A DNA stretch of 64,000 bases, taken from the NCBI GenBank assembly GCA_015501585.1, contig JADNRY010000128.1, positions 1-64,000 on the forward strand, in the 5' to 3' direction. This DNA is from Rhodocollybia butyracea. Its lineage: Eukaryota; Basidiomycota; Agaricomycetes; Agaricales; Omphalotaceae. How positions within the stretch are numbered: the first letter of the stretch is position 1; every line of letters starts with the position of its first letter. Position numbers and translations under genes: made by a program. Shown piece after piece: positions 22,301 through 33,296 of this stretch. The notes beneath the pieces are model-generated. The model was not told the DNA's origin. It was given only the letters and a program-made list of their open reading frames with translations, and did not search any database.

Positions 22301-23229
22301 GGTGCGGGAAAGAGCTTCGGAAGGTGAAGCTGGTATCCTCATGCGAGTTCGATGGGGAGATCCTGGCGGGTTCTTTGTGCTCAGAGAGGGTGAGTGAGAG
22401 AAGGGGAAAGGAATTCTCTAATTACCCCTAAGAATAAGTAGAATTTTTATACAAAAGTTATATTAATAACTAGAGATGTCCACGAGTCCGGATCCAAGTA
22501 TACTTGGATCCGGAGCGCAAGTACTTGTGGCCTAAAAGGCCTGACTCGTGACCCGCGGCTGACTCGGGGGAAACGGGTCACTGACTCGCAAGTATTATCT
22601 GCAAGTACTTGCGGGTCTCACAAGTACTTGTGGATCCGCACACTAATCAAGTAGTTACAGCTATATTCACAAGTATTTACCATTATTTACTTGCATACAG
22701 TGTACAATGCTATTAAAAACCTGTACTTTACTTGTTACACTAATTTCATACTGGTATGAAGTAAAAATGTACTGACAGTTAGGCTTTGGATTGTAGACAG
22801 CCTACGGCGATTGGGCGCTAAAATAAGCGCTCAGTCGCTGTGAGCTGTCTACAACCTCAAACATGTGTGGCAGTACTTGATAAGTACTATAATAAATATG
22901 ATACTATTAATTACTGTAAGTTTTGATCACCAACAACAAATATATGAGTTCATATTGCTTGCACAAGTCACACAAGTACTTGCAAGTCAACCGAAAATTG
23001 CAAATGGCTGACTTGTGACCCGCGCCTGACCCGTGGGAAACGGATCCTGGGATCCGCGAGTCACATACTTGCGGGTTTTCCCACGGATCTTACCTGTGAG
23101 TACTTGTGAAGACTTGGACTCGTGGACATCTCTATTAATAACGAATCACTAATTAACTAATTAAGCCAATGAATCTGAAAGGTCCATAGGATGTCATGAT
23201 ACATGCTCAAAATTGTATGGAGCGTGACA
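22301..23229 (-). mobile_element. LTR-like repeat, minus orientation, split by hAT MITE
   Basis: On the minus strand it begins TGTCACGCTCCATACAA (23229) and ends near CTCTTTCCCGCACCA (22301). A second copy at 50501-50759 on the plus strand shares both boundaries and lacks the MITE, so the repeat itself is about 260 bp. The TG start and an internal TATAAA-like element suit a small LTR. I see no clear 5-bp duplication at either copy, so 'LTR' is an inference. Confidence 0.6.
22471..23134. mobile_element. hAT-type MITE copy 2, intact, 664 bp
   Basis: Exact 19-bp terminal inverted repeats TAGAGATGTCCACGAGTCC are flanked by an exact 8-bp duplication TTAATAAC (22463-22470 and 23135-23142). The empty site survives in the LTR-like copy near 50575-50605. 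The interior is non-coding, with a degenerate central palindrome (22791-22854) and subterminal GGGTCA/CAAGTACTTG repeats that could bind a hAT transposase. Confidence 0.95.
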
Positions 23230-24039
23230 TCTGGCACATTTCAAACCCTTTTCTGTGTGTAAATGAGTATGTCTCATACAGCTTCAGTCCATTTGCAAAA
23301 TGAATAACTGGAAAGAGATACATGAATGTCAGGATGAGTGAGAAGCGGATTGCAGAATTCACCACCCGCAGATTTCTATCTTGGACAAGCTTGTACACAC
23401 CATGAAAGTACATGTCCAGGTCTGTACATATAACCTATCTGTACCTTGTCTGGAATAAGATACATAACTTGATATGTAACGGTGCACATTTCCCTTTGGA
23501 TCATTCCCTTAGTTTTTCTGTGTTCTTGAAGCTGCAAGTGCCTGTAGTTGTCGTAGGTATCTGGCATAGTAGGGACTCGGAGCCGTGAGGCTCCTGCAGG
23601 AGAGTGGAGATATGAGTGCTCTATATGCTCTTATACTACTTTGCCTTCATACTTGGCCTTATATACTACAGTACAAGTAGCTTGGTAAGTACATCAATAA
23701 GCAACCTTTAGAATGCCCCGGGATACGTACTTGTAAATATGATGACATGATCGCCTATGCACGTGCAATAAAGACCCCGGGCGCTTGTACAGCAACAACA
23801 AACAGCGCGTTGTTTGCCTCCGCCTCTTTGCCCGTCTTTGTTTTCGTTTGCTTTCACGTTGCTTCTTTGCTTTCTGAGGTGCATCAAGGCCCGTTTGACT
23901 GAAATTTCCACCAGGATATCTGCGTGGAAGGGATTATTAGAGGCTTAAAAGAGCCCGGCGTCTCAAAGAAGTTGCGGTACGTTACTCCACGGTCTTCTAG
24001 TGGTTCTTTTGGCTAACGTCTTGCGGTCCGCCTTTCCTT
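23230..24039. other. No supported gene
   Basis: Minus-strand frames at 23207-23567 (MYFHGVYKLVQ..., MPDTYDNYRHLQLQ...) are short and unrecognised; they abut the LTR-like repeat and might be fragments of one intron-containing gene. Nothing else is visible. Confidence 0.35.
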
Positions 24040-24156
24040 CGTATCCCAGCCTCACGTACTGGATCCATCTATACCTGGGATACGAGGATTCTCAGTGGGC
24101 TGCCCATTGACTTCGTATCCCATGGAATACTAAGTTTTCGTGGTCCATGGGATACG
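24040..24156. promoter_or_regulatory. Four CGTATCCC sites at ~36-bp spacing, alternating orientation
   Basis: CGTATCCCA starts at 24040, TGGGATACG spans 24076-24084, CGTATCCCATGG spans 24114-24125 and CCATGGGATACG spans 24145-24156. Orientation alternates and centre-to-centre spacing is about 35-37 bp. The array ends about 90 bp before the ATG at 24247. A further inverse pair lies at 33550-33597 upstream of the minus-strand gene starting at 33296. This could be a promoter or recombinase-binding array; the function is inferred. Confidence 0.55.
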
Positions 24157-24246
24157 AAAGGTAGGTCGGTCCGTATTTTCTCTAGTCCGCCGTGTGATTA
24201 GCTATTTGTAGCTATATTCTTCTTGCTGACAACCACCTTCAACGCG

Positions 24247-24866
24247 ATGCCCAAACGGCCAGCACACCGCTCACGTCCAACTTCCTCGTTTGATCCCACC
24301 GGTGTATGATTTCGACAGCAAAATTTCTGATGAACACACGGCAAAAGACCCTACAGCTGACGACTGCTGTGACTATGATGAAAAGGCATGGGAAAAATTT
24401 CCTGCCAGCGTTCGACGTCCAAAGCAACAATTACTATCAATGGTCTGAGTTTGTGGTGTTCAACTTTTTCTCTCTCAATGTTCCGCTGCTAACTTACTAC
24501 ATTAGTTCTCGCCAGTATCAGGATATTCAAAGCCTAGGTGTTGAGCTCAATGCTGGGCGCATCTATCCACCGCCACTCTGCCACCATGCATCAAACCGAG
24601 ACCGCGGGTTCGAAACATGTGAGATGTCCGTGGTGCGTCGACACCAAGATGACCTCAACAACGATCACACAGTGGTAGGCTACTTGACTCCTTTGAGTCA
24701 CTTATGCATTTTTTGTAAGTTGTTTTTACATTTGTTTGTTTTTTGGTCTAACAGTTCTATGCGCTTCAAAGATCCCATTCACACCCTCGAGAAACGGGTC
24801 AAAAGTAACAACAGAGCGACTGAGGAATGGCTCCAACACCTTGAGGAAACTGGGGACATTGACTAG
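24247..24866 (+). pseudogene. Unrecognised small gene or fragment, first of two related units
   Basis: ATG at 24247 gives MPKRPAHRSRPTSS then a frame change into VYDFDSKISDEHTAKDPTADD, an acidic stretch (DYDEKAWEKFPASVRRP). The unit ends EEWLQHLEETGDID at 24863. A related tail (DDEEWLKRFKEMGDID) recurs at 25570-25615, and the sequences after both tails are also alike (24880-25020 and 25640-25760), so two tandem diverged copies exist. The N-terminal basic then acidic layout is reminiscent of the leader of the recombinase genes, but homology is not shown. Confidence 0.4.
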
Positions 24867-25243
24867 TGTATCTATGTACGTGGATCACAGCCCTAATAAT
24901 CAACGCAAATATGTACGCAAAATTTGGACGTGTAAATTCTGATGCGGTGTAACCGTGTAAGTGATTCGCATGCGCCTATGTGTCACCCAGACTACCTGTA
25001 CGATGTAAGTTTTGACTTTTGCACCTTGGTAGTCATGCTGACAAGACTAGAAGAGGAGAGTAAGAAGTCTATTTGAAACTCAGAGACTCTAACTATTGTG
25101 CGCGGCACAGTGTTGTACTTAAATTTGTAGCAGACGAAGTCGAATGTACGTACATTCAAAACGGCTTCCCACCCTGACTGCGACTTTGTAAAAACTAATG
25201 ATAGCCCCTTAATCTGGTTTCGACCTTTGCTTCCTCTCAACCA

Positions 25244-25624
25244 TGAACCTGGATAAAGAAACCAGTGACATTGAGGATGAGGAAGCACTCAACGAGCAGG
25301 TAAGCACCGTTTTCCTACATCATTTCTTTTGTTCAATGTCTTTTTCAGATTGCTCACCAAATGATGGAGATGCAGTTTGAAGACATTGATTCCCTTCTCC
25401 CTGAAACTGTTGACAAGATGATTCAGGAATGCCTGGAAGACTTCGCGGACCTCTTGTACATTGTATTCCTGTTCACTTCTTTCCGAGTCTAATTCTTTGC
25501 ATTTGAAGACCCTGTTTAATAATTTTATGCTCTAGACAAACACCGAAAAATTAACGCAAAAGACGACGAGGAATGGCTCAAGCGTTTCAAGGAAATGGGG
25601 GACATTGACTTTATCTGGCGTTGA
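25244..25624 (+). pseudogene. 5' fragment related to the second recombinase gene
   Basis: ATG at 25244 encodes MNLDKETSDIEDEEALNEQ, then a GT-AG intron, then IAHQMMEMQFEDIDSLLPET and a short DKMIQECLEDF stretch. This matches the first two exons of the recombinase gene at 26077 (EIEFKDIDSLLPET...NECLEDF). The downstream catalytic part is absent; instead the EEWLKRFKEMGDID tail follows. It looks like a truncated tandem copy. Confidence 0.6.
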
Positions 25625-26076
25625 GCTATTTACTATCTTAGTGCCGATTGTGGCTGCAGTTGTACATAAATCAGCATGTAAATTCTGATCTAGTCTTTAA
25701 GTGATTTGTGTGTATTTGCCGCCAAACTCGTTCAAGTACTGTAAGCTTTGATCTTTTCATTCTATGTGGACTAACATGATATGTTTGTATGTAGAAATGA
25801 CAACCTTGGAAGGCTACTTGGACCTCTCAAGCCTTGATGAAGTGGAGACCACCAGATGTTGCCGCAAGAATCGCCTTCTGAACTAGCTCAAGCTCTGAAC
25901 TTCGACTGAACTTCTATTAGTGCTAGTTCAAAATGTATGTATCTGCATATCTACATATATACTAGTTGATTCGATCGACGCGAGTGTTTACACATTGACT
26001 GTGGCTCGCTGAGACAGAGCTCCTATTTCACTAAAAAATATTTCGGACTTCAACCACTACATCGCAGACGGCTACA

Positions 26077-27687
26077 ATGAGTTCTGAGCAGCGTTTTTTT
26101 GAGCAGGAGATTCTTCAAGATGAGGTAAGTCCCTTGAGTTTATGCTCTTTTTTGTCCTCAAATACTTTTTTAGATTGAACAACGGTGAATGGAAATCGAA
26201 TTCAAAGATATCGACTCGCTCTTGCCAGAAACAATAAACAACATGATTAATGAATGTTTGGAAGACTTCGATGACATCAATGAGATGGACGAAACAACCA
26301 AGTATGCTGCAAAGATAGCTATGTCAAGTATCACGGACAAGACACGTCAGGGGCACGTACAGTTTGTGGTCTCTATATACTCTGGAAACAGCTTTCTGAA
26401 TCCCCGCTGGGATCTTAGAATCATTAAAAATTACATCCTGTATCATCTTGCTTGCAATAAGAACTGGGATGCCAAGGCAGTAACTGCACAGACTCCCTAC
26501 GACATCATTTTGTTTATTACACAGAAGTGTGGCCCCGTTAAGGATGGGTTCGAGGGGAAAAAGGTAAATCTTGTAACTGTCTGGACCTGATTATCTGATA
26601 TATCCTTGATTCATTTAGTATGCGACGGCAGTTTCGAGTCGTGCTGCACTCACATTATGGTACAGGCATGTCCGTCCTAATGAAAGCTTAATGGAATGGC
26701 GCCAGGATCCTTCTTCTGGAAAATGGTAGCTATCCCATTACTTCTGTTTCAAGCCTTGGGCCAATGTAATTTCTAGGCTAGGTCTACCCACACGCTCGCG
26801 GAAGGTGGTTGAGTTCATGACCGGTCTCGAAAAGCAGAAAGCAAAGTCTGGGGATGTTTCGCAATCCGCGCATGCACTGACCGTTGATGATATGCACAAG
26901 CTTTACTACCATCTTGTCACTCGTCCGGGATTGACTACGGCCCAGCGCCGTCAGGGAATCATCCGATATGTCAGTCTTACTTTTGTTTGGCTCTGTTCTA
27001 GTCTTAACTTTATCTTAGGCCGCCTATCTCTTTGCTTGGATGTTAATGCTACGGATCGATGAGACTCTTTCCCTTCAATTTGAGAGCATCGATAAGACAC
27101 CTGGAGAACGTAAGTAAATGGTTGGATTTCTTTTTCTATGTGGAGTATTGAACACCCGGTAGGACGATATTTTGATGTCAGGCTTTTAGGGACCCGGAAA
27201 ACTTCACAAGGTGGTGTTGGGCACTTCTGGAGATTACACGCAAATGATTCCGATCCACGGCTTTGTCCTATACGTATCGTCGAACTCCTTGCAACCATAT
27301 ACAAGACCAATGTTAAGAAGTGAGGCCCTTTGTTTTTACAGATAACGTGTATGGTGGTGTGATGCAAGACAAGCCGATTGTATGTTTACCTGCCCGACTT
27401 ACATGCTAATGCTTACTTCGATATCTAGAGTGTAGGTGTTCTCAGTCGATCCCTTGCGCAAGACATGCAAGCTATCGGATCAATGTCATGGAACCTGTAC
27501 AGTACCCACTCGTTCCGGCAGGGGGGTTGTCAGTACCGAGTAAAGGTGAAAGGATGGTCAGTGGATATGGTGGTCGCAGCTTGAAGCTGTCACCATGTAC
27601 AGGTATTTCTACTCGCCAAATGACAACCACGATTACATGGCAGACTACAATAGAAATGATGTTAAATGGCCCCGTCTTTCATATTAA
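26077..27687 (+). pseudogene. Second Crypton-like tyrosine recombinase
   Basis: Exon 1 starts MSSEQRFFEQEILQDE (26077). Following exons encode a core-binding region (TDKTRQGHVQFVV..., 26320-26620), ALTVDDMHKLYYHL, then AYLFAWMLMLRIDETLSLQF (arginine box, near 27050), an FDVRLLGTRKTSQGG stretch, LYSTHSFRQGGCQYR (HxxR box, near 27510) and RYFYSPNDNHDYMADYNRND with the candidate catalytic tyrosine, ending at 27687. Introns are short GT-AG. Defects: an in-frame TGA early in exon 2 (near 26186), and a small deletion near 27575 where the usual WGGW motif is lost and the frame shifts. No GCR1_C-like domain follows, so it is a different lineage from the gene at 15910-17938. Confidence 0.75.
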
Positions 27688-27869
27688 ATTTATTTCTTCT
27701 CCTCACTCCAAACACTTGTGACAGTAGACATGGGTAAGTTAGTATGGTCCACAACGCTGAACGAGGTTCTATTATTATGCCCTATCCTTGTCTTAAATTT
27801 GTATGAGCGTAAACAAACCTAAAAAATAACGTAACATATGGAAATTTATTACTATTAATATTATTATTG

Positions 27870-28110
27870 TGCTACAGTGGTTCGAACAGAGAGCCTACGG
27901 GGTCAGTCAGGGCCAGCGTTGATCACAGCCGGGGAGCACTACCGCGTAAACCATTACACTAAACAGAATACTTCTGATCCACACTTTGTATAATTATATT
28001 GATTCAGTCTATACAAATTACTTACAGTGGTCTGAGTTCCTCCGCTACGCTGCCCTCCCTGCGTGGCTCCCGGGTGGGAGTGCTAACGCGCCGGGGTGCT
28101 GGGCTGTGTA
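27870..28110 (-). repeat. tRNA-derived, SINE-like sequence
   Basis: On the minus strand, TAGTGTAATGGTTTACGCGG is a good pol III A box and, ~55 bases on, CTGTTCGAACCACTG is B-box-like (27875-27960). The arms do not fold into a full tRNA. The adjacent 28020-28110 stretch is unusually GC-rich (CTCCGCTACGCTGCC...), which may be the rest of the element. End points are approximate. Confidence 0.5.
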
Positions 28111-28347
28111 GGTGTGCATAGTAAAAGACAAGAGTCTAGTACTGAAACTAGGATATGTTAAATAAGATTAGCCTGACCAGGTTTATGGCATGCAGGTGAG
28201 AAAACAAACCAGTGGACAGAAAATTAGAATGCTACCTAAGTACCTTCAAGTTGGTAAAAATTTCAAAACATTCGAGGAGTCACTGTTCTGTCACACATTC
28301 AGCTTGTCCACTTCGCCCATCAGTGTTCACCTAGTTCTTTGACATCA

Positions 28348-29423
28348 ATGGCTGCCATGAATAAATACACCAGGCAGGATCTTGCGTACTAAATCCCATT
28401 CCATCACCGTTCCCCAGATACTCATAACTCGGTTGAATAGGGGTCTGCGCAAACCAGAACTGGTACAACTTATTGAGCATCAGCGACAGTTTTGGACAGA
28501 TTTTGACACCAAAACAACCATGAATCTGATACGTTCTCGGCTGCTTGCTAAGGATAGCTCCTTCACCAAGGAGGAGGTTGACCATAGCAAGACATTTCAG
28601 GAACTTAGTGCAGGGGCTCTGACAAGATTCTCTTCAAGTTCTCCACTGACAGAGATAGACGATGAGGATCAATCAGTGCATGCAACACCTGAACAATGTG
28701 TAGGTGCTCTTCCCTAAACTTCTTTCTTAATTTGCTGAACTACTTATCATAGGAGGTAAATTATTTCTCACTGACACCCGCATAACTCCAGCTCAAAATC
28801 GCATTGAACGACTACTGGTACATACTATCAAGGATGCTGAGTCGGATCCAATTAAGCAGTTTGTGGAGAGCTTGGAGCTTGTTCGGGCTTTGCAAGAGTC
28901 TGCAAGCATTATTCATGGTTTGCCACTTCAATCTCTCAGTTTAATCTATATTCCTTATGAAATCTTAGGTGATGCATGCTTGACTGTTCCTTTGTCTGAT
29001 ACACCCAGTATTTTTATGCCTGCAACAACATTCTTTGAACCATTCCTATTCATTAATGCACTCGAGCTAAAGACTATTGGAAAACTTACACATCTGCAGT
29101 TGAGCAAGTCACCAGATGGGTTTTCACTGGTGATCTCAGTTGAACCGGTATGTGCAGTTTCTGATGTTACGAACTGCCATTAATATCAGTTATAACAGAT
29201 TATACAGACTCAGCCAGTTGTACCTACAGCTAGCTCCTCTAGGCAGCTCCTCGATGCTGGGTTTGAAGCATCCGGGTTATCGCCACTTGATTTTGTTGCC
29301 CAAACTGCAGAAGGACGGCAAGAACACAGCGAAGAAGTTAAAAATGAATTCACAAAGTGGTTAGAACAACAAATACTGAAGCGCTCTGGGTATGATAAAT
29401 TTGTCAAAAGCAGACGGCGATGA
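28348..29423 (+). CDS. Unrecognised multi-exon gene in the giant element
   Basis: The likely start is ATG 28348 (MAAMNKYTRQDLA). After a frame change or short intron comes LNRGLRKPELVQLIEHQ, a helix-turn-helix-like stretch similar in feel to a SAP motif, followed by KEEVDHSKTFQEL. After an intron (about 28700-28752) follow GKLFLTDTRITPAQNRIERLL and a central FMPATTFFEPFLFINALEL region. The C-terminal exon ends TKWLEQQILKRSGYDKFVKSRRR (stop 29421-29423). I do not recognise the family. It lies ~660 bp downstream of the second recombinase gene in the same orientation, as accessory genes often do. Confidence 0.5.
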
Positions 29424-31334
29424 GAGGTCTAAACTGAGGTGAACTTAGAAATGGCTTACACAACCACACCAAACACACACACAACTTATTACTCAGTTCG
29501 GGTTTTTAGTTCAGCCAAATAATATTTATTTAAAACTTCAATCTATTCAAGTGCTTCCTTGCTACACTGAGTGTTATTTCACTAAGTGCCTTCCCTTTCA
29601 AAGTACAGACTTATTTAAGCTGATCCCCAAGCTCTGAGCTGTCAAACAAATACTATTACTAAGTCCCTTGGTAAAATCACAAATTAACACAAGTCACAAC
29701 TGACCAGAGGGTGTCCCTATAACTCAGACAGAGCTCTGACTGCAGCCTAACTGTGGTTTGAAAATAATATTCAAAGTCCTTTCCAAGTCTTTGTCTTAAC
29801 TTCTCTGCACTCAGTTCACACTGAGTCTCTTTCTGTCTCTTTACTCAAGTTCAATTGCTTGTCAATTTCTCTCTGTAAATCCCAGTCTTTATATCAATTC
29901 AATCTTTTAGTAGTAGCCTGATAAGGAGCTGCTACACCTGGTGGGGGTAAGAAAGAATGTTTTTCTCTTCATTTCCTTGCCTTTTTATACTCCTAGGTCC
30001 TTGAAATTTTCTTAATTAAGGTACCATGGGTTGGTAAGACTCTCTTGGCTTGCCAAGAGCCAAGAAGATAAATCTCATGTTGCCCTTGTTAGCCATAACT
30101 GAGCTTATAAGTGTTCTCCTGGTTCCTACACTGTCCCCAGGGCTCTATATCATTGTCTCATGGGTCCCCTACCCATATTACACCTTTTCTACATCTTTTA
30201 TTTAATAAGTAACGGAGGGGAGGGAAGAACGATGCATTCCCGATGAGTGGTTCGACTTTGATGCGCTTTACGCGCCGGGCGGTCCGTCCATCCCGCGGTT
30301 CAAGTTTGCGGCGTCGTTCCGTATCTCCCCTTTTCTCTTCTCCTCCCGGGTCCTACCGGGTACTTGTATACATGTGGACCGTCCCGTATGTCGGTCCGAA
30401 TAAATTTTATTATAGGCATGTCGCTAGGACGCACCCCGCCTTTCTTTTACTGCCGGCGCCGGGCCACTTTGATCCCCGGCGCCTAATTCATCACTAATCG
30501 TCTAGTTTCTCTCTGTGGTTCGTTCCAGGGAACCAGTGCTTCGATTCTCTTACTTTAAACGGATATGGGTTCGCATTATGCTTGCCCTCATTCTTTTCTC
30601 TTCATCTATTTTAATACTGTCTTGTATATCCCTGTATAGGACTTTTGTAGTAGGTAGTATTGGCAAGCCTAAATCAATCTAGGTAAATCAATTTGATTGA
30701 TTTTGAGTTTGTGGGTCAACGATGCATCCTTGCACAGTAATGTAGCCTCTTAAAACATATTGTATCTCCCTTCAAATGGGTTTCTACATACTAGATACCT
30801 GAAGTGGACCTTCAAAGTGTCTAATACATAACGTACCCTAGGTAGTGACGTGACGTGTTTCACGGGGTCTTTTAAATGATGACATTTCGCTTGAATTTTG
30901 GCGTACAGTGTAATTCGGCGTGTCAGCAAGCACTTCAAAACGAGGATATTTTGGAGTACTGGAGTTTTCCACTTTTGTGTGTGAATGATCTGGCTGGAGT
31001 GCGGTGCGAAACAACAGTAAGCATTCTATTAGATCTGTCCCTCAGTTTCTGCCTTTAAGTGATATTATGCTCTGTCCAGAATAGGAAGATTTTGAAGAGG
31101 GATGTACAGAAAGCGCTCAAATTACAGCCATCATGATTCACCGATGCAAAGAAGGGACAAGAGTTGTTGAGTATCTATGGAATAGGTGGCTCAAATGAGT
31201 CTAAAGCTGTTATAAAGGAGATGGAGACTGTACAGGACCCACCTCATGGCTGGACCGCTTTGCTCAAGTACCTCAAAAAGCATCATCGGAAGCACCAGAA
31301 GTAGTTAGTCAATATAATACAAGTAAATCTGAAA
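29424..31334. other. No supported gene; one GC-rich island
   Basis: 29424-30200 is AT-rich with CT-rich runs and could be a decayed LTR, but I find no partner. 30220-30500 is markedly GC-rich (GGGCGGTCCGTCC, GCCGGCGCCGGGCC) in an otherwise AT-rich region. 30870-31310 contains frames that may be decayed exons; nothing is recognised. Confidence 0.35.
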
Positions 31335-31705
31335 AGTTTCAATAGTAGTACTACAAGCTTCAATTGAATGAGCAAAACTTCGGTAGTAATTTGGAAAGCT
31401 ACCATCGAATTGCAAGGAAAGAGGTTTCGATAGTAACTTGAAAAGCTGCTATTGGAACCTTTTTCTGGCTAGGAGAAAAAGTTTCGATAGTTACTTTATA
31501 TAAGTAACTATCGAAACTTTTTCTCCTAGCCACTAGAAAGTTTCGATGGTAACTCAGAGAAAGCTACTATCGGAATTTTGTGCCTTGCTACTAAAAAAGT
31601 TCTGATAGTAACTTACAGAGCTGCTATCAAAACTTTTTCAGTGCTTAAGGAGAAAAATTTCAATAGTAACTCAGAAAGCTATCATCGAAACCTTTGAAGT
31701 TGCTG
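31335..31705. repeat. Array of seven short palindromes, core TTTCGATAGTAACT
   Basis: Seven imperfect palindromes follow one another about every 45-65 bp. Each has a left half like AAGTTTCGATAGTAACTT and a right half like AAGCTACTATCGAAACTT. The fourth (31467-31531) is an exact inverted repeat with 30-bp arms and a 5-base loop. The array begins near 31335 and ends near 31705, about 80 bp past the 3' end of the minus-strand gene at 31785-33296. The copies differ by scattered substitutions, so the array arose by old tandem duplication. Confidence 0.88.
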
Positions 31706-31784
31706 GATGATATGCTCGTTGTTCAGAGAAACATTAAAATGAAGAGAAAAGACAGATTGTATTGTTACATGAGAAAATGTACAG

Positions 31785-33296
31785 CTAACTTAAGTATCTT
31801 TCCTTGCCTAATTTGCGCCATATCTCCCAGTCATTTTGCTGTCCCCATTTAGTATTCCATAGCTCCAACGAAAACTGTTCAGAGTCTGGAATATGATATA
31901 CTGACTTACTGCGCTCCACATCAACTTCTTTCTTGCAGCAAGAAATTGCCTCAACAGCCGGGCGGAAAGCCACTGGCTTTGCAGGAAGTAGCTTGCCCGA
32001 TTTAGACAGCTTTTCTGGCACGGTAAAAAAGGCAAAGAAGTGATCCTTATCACCTTTGAAATCGTTGATGAGGACACTGTACAGTCTTTTGCGCTTCGAA
32101 ACTGAATTTCGAACTTGACTCCAGACCTCTGGATTTTTTGCTCCAACTTGCTGGTCTGGGGGAGGTCCATAACTAGGACGCATACACATCAATAATACAC
32201 CAATAAATAGAATGTGGAGAAAGGTACATACCGTTCACAAAATTCTGTAAGAAACCCACTTTCTACCTGCCCAATAGCATCTTGGAGTCCATTGCTACTG
32301 GATATTGTTTCGAGGGCCTTGATATCTAGAGCGCATGCCTCAAGTAATGTCTGCCCTCCCAAAACCTCCACGGATTTATTCTGTATTGCAGCGGTTCAGT
32401 AACATGCAGAGGATAATGCTGACATTGTTGAGCACATACATCAACTGCACCATTTGTATGGATACTGACTCGTGGACCTGTGTCTCTGGCATGTACATCA
32501 ACTTGAGTTGTCAAGTTGCTACAGATACGAGAATCAATTTGAGGGATGTGTGCATCAACTTGAACGGTTAGTGAACCCTGTATCAATGAATAGATTAGCG
32601 GCATTCTGAGACGTGGAGGCAAAACATACCGAATCATACAGTGCTTTGTGAAGAGCATGAATAGCTGAGAGACTGTCAAGACTACCATTTTTAGCACTTT
32701 CAATCCACATTTGAATGGTCTCAATGGTAAGTGCATGAAGTTCTTCATACAGAAGAGCAGATCGAGGAGTTCCAGTCACTTGAGCAAGGTAGCAATGCGA
32801 CAACCGACGGAGCTCAATGCAGAGACTGTCTGAAAGTGGAAAATTTAGGTCTTCGAATTGTAAGATTTCATGTAATGTCTAGAAATAGATTGGATGTACC
32901 TGGAAAGTTTGCATTCTTCATGAGCAAAAAAGGTATACCATTTCGTTCTGCAAGATCTCGTTCTTCAGCAATGGCAACAAAATCATCCCACTGTCGTTCA
33001 AGGATATGTTCAGAGACAGTGATGGGATGCTCGGCTGGGGCTGTTACAGGAGTCTGAGAGAGATCTAGCTGATAGAAAACAGCTAACGCTTCCACGAGTT
33101 TTGGCTTTGGAACTGAGGTTTTAATTGGTTTCTTCCGTGCTGGAAAGCCCTCATTGACTACTTTAGCCCAAGCGTTGAGCTCCTTCACCTTTGCGGTAAC
33201 TAAGGTTGCAGCAGTGAGACCGTGTGGGGGGCTTGGCTTTATGGATGGTTCTGACTTCAACGATGACAGCGATAGCGGTATTTCACTGGATGACAT
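31785..33296 (-). CDS. Unrecognised multi-exon gene in the giant element
   Basis: ATG at 33296 gives MSSSEIPLSLSSLKSEPSIK, then ELNAWAKVVNEGFPARKKPI and KPKLVEALAVFYQLDLS, which could be a SAP-like DNA-binding stretch. After introns follow ELRRLSHCYLAQVTGTPRSA, LHALTIETIQMWIESAK, QVDAHIPQIDSRICSN and, in the last part, GAKNPEVWSQVRNSVSKRKR, KPVAFRPAVEAISCCKKEVD and LELWNTKWGQQNDWEIWRK (stop 31785). Roughly five exons. I do not recognise the family. Charged, Lys-rich composition and position beside the recombinases suggest a DNA-associated role; that is inference. Confidence 0.55.

Noticed and set aside
27875..27960. Functional tRNA gene on the minus strand
   Set aside because: A and B boxes are present, but no acceptor and anticodon stems of normal length can be drawn, so it is listed only as a tRNA-derived repeat.
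30243..30497. 84-codon GC-rich open frame
   Set aside because: Composition alone explains the open frame; no motif, splice context or second copy.
31335..31705. CRISPR-like array
   Set aside because: The units are palindromes diverged from each other, spacing varies and there are no unique spacers of constant length; also the host is eukaryotic.
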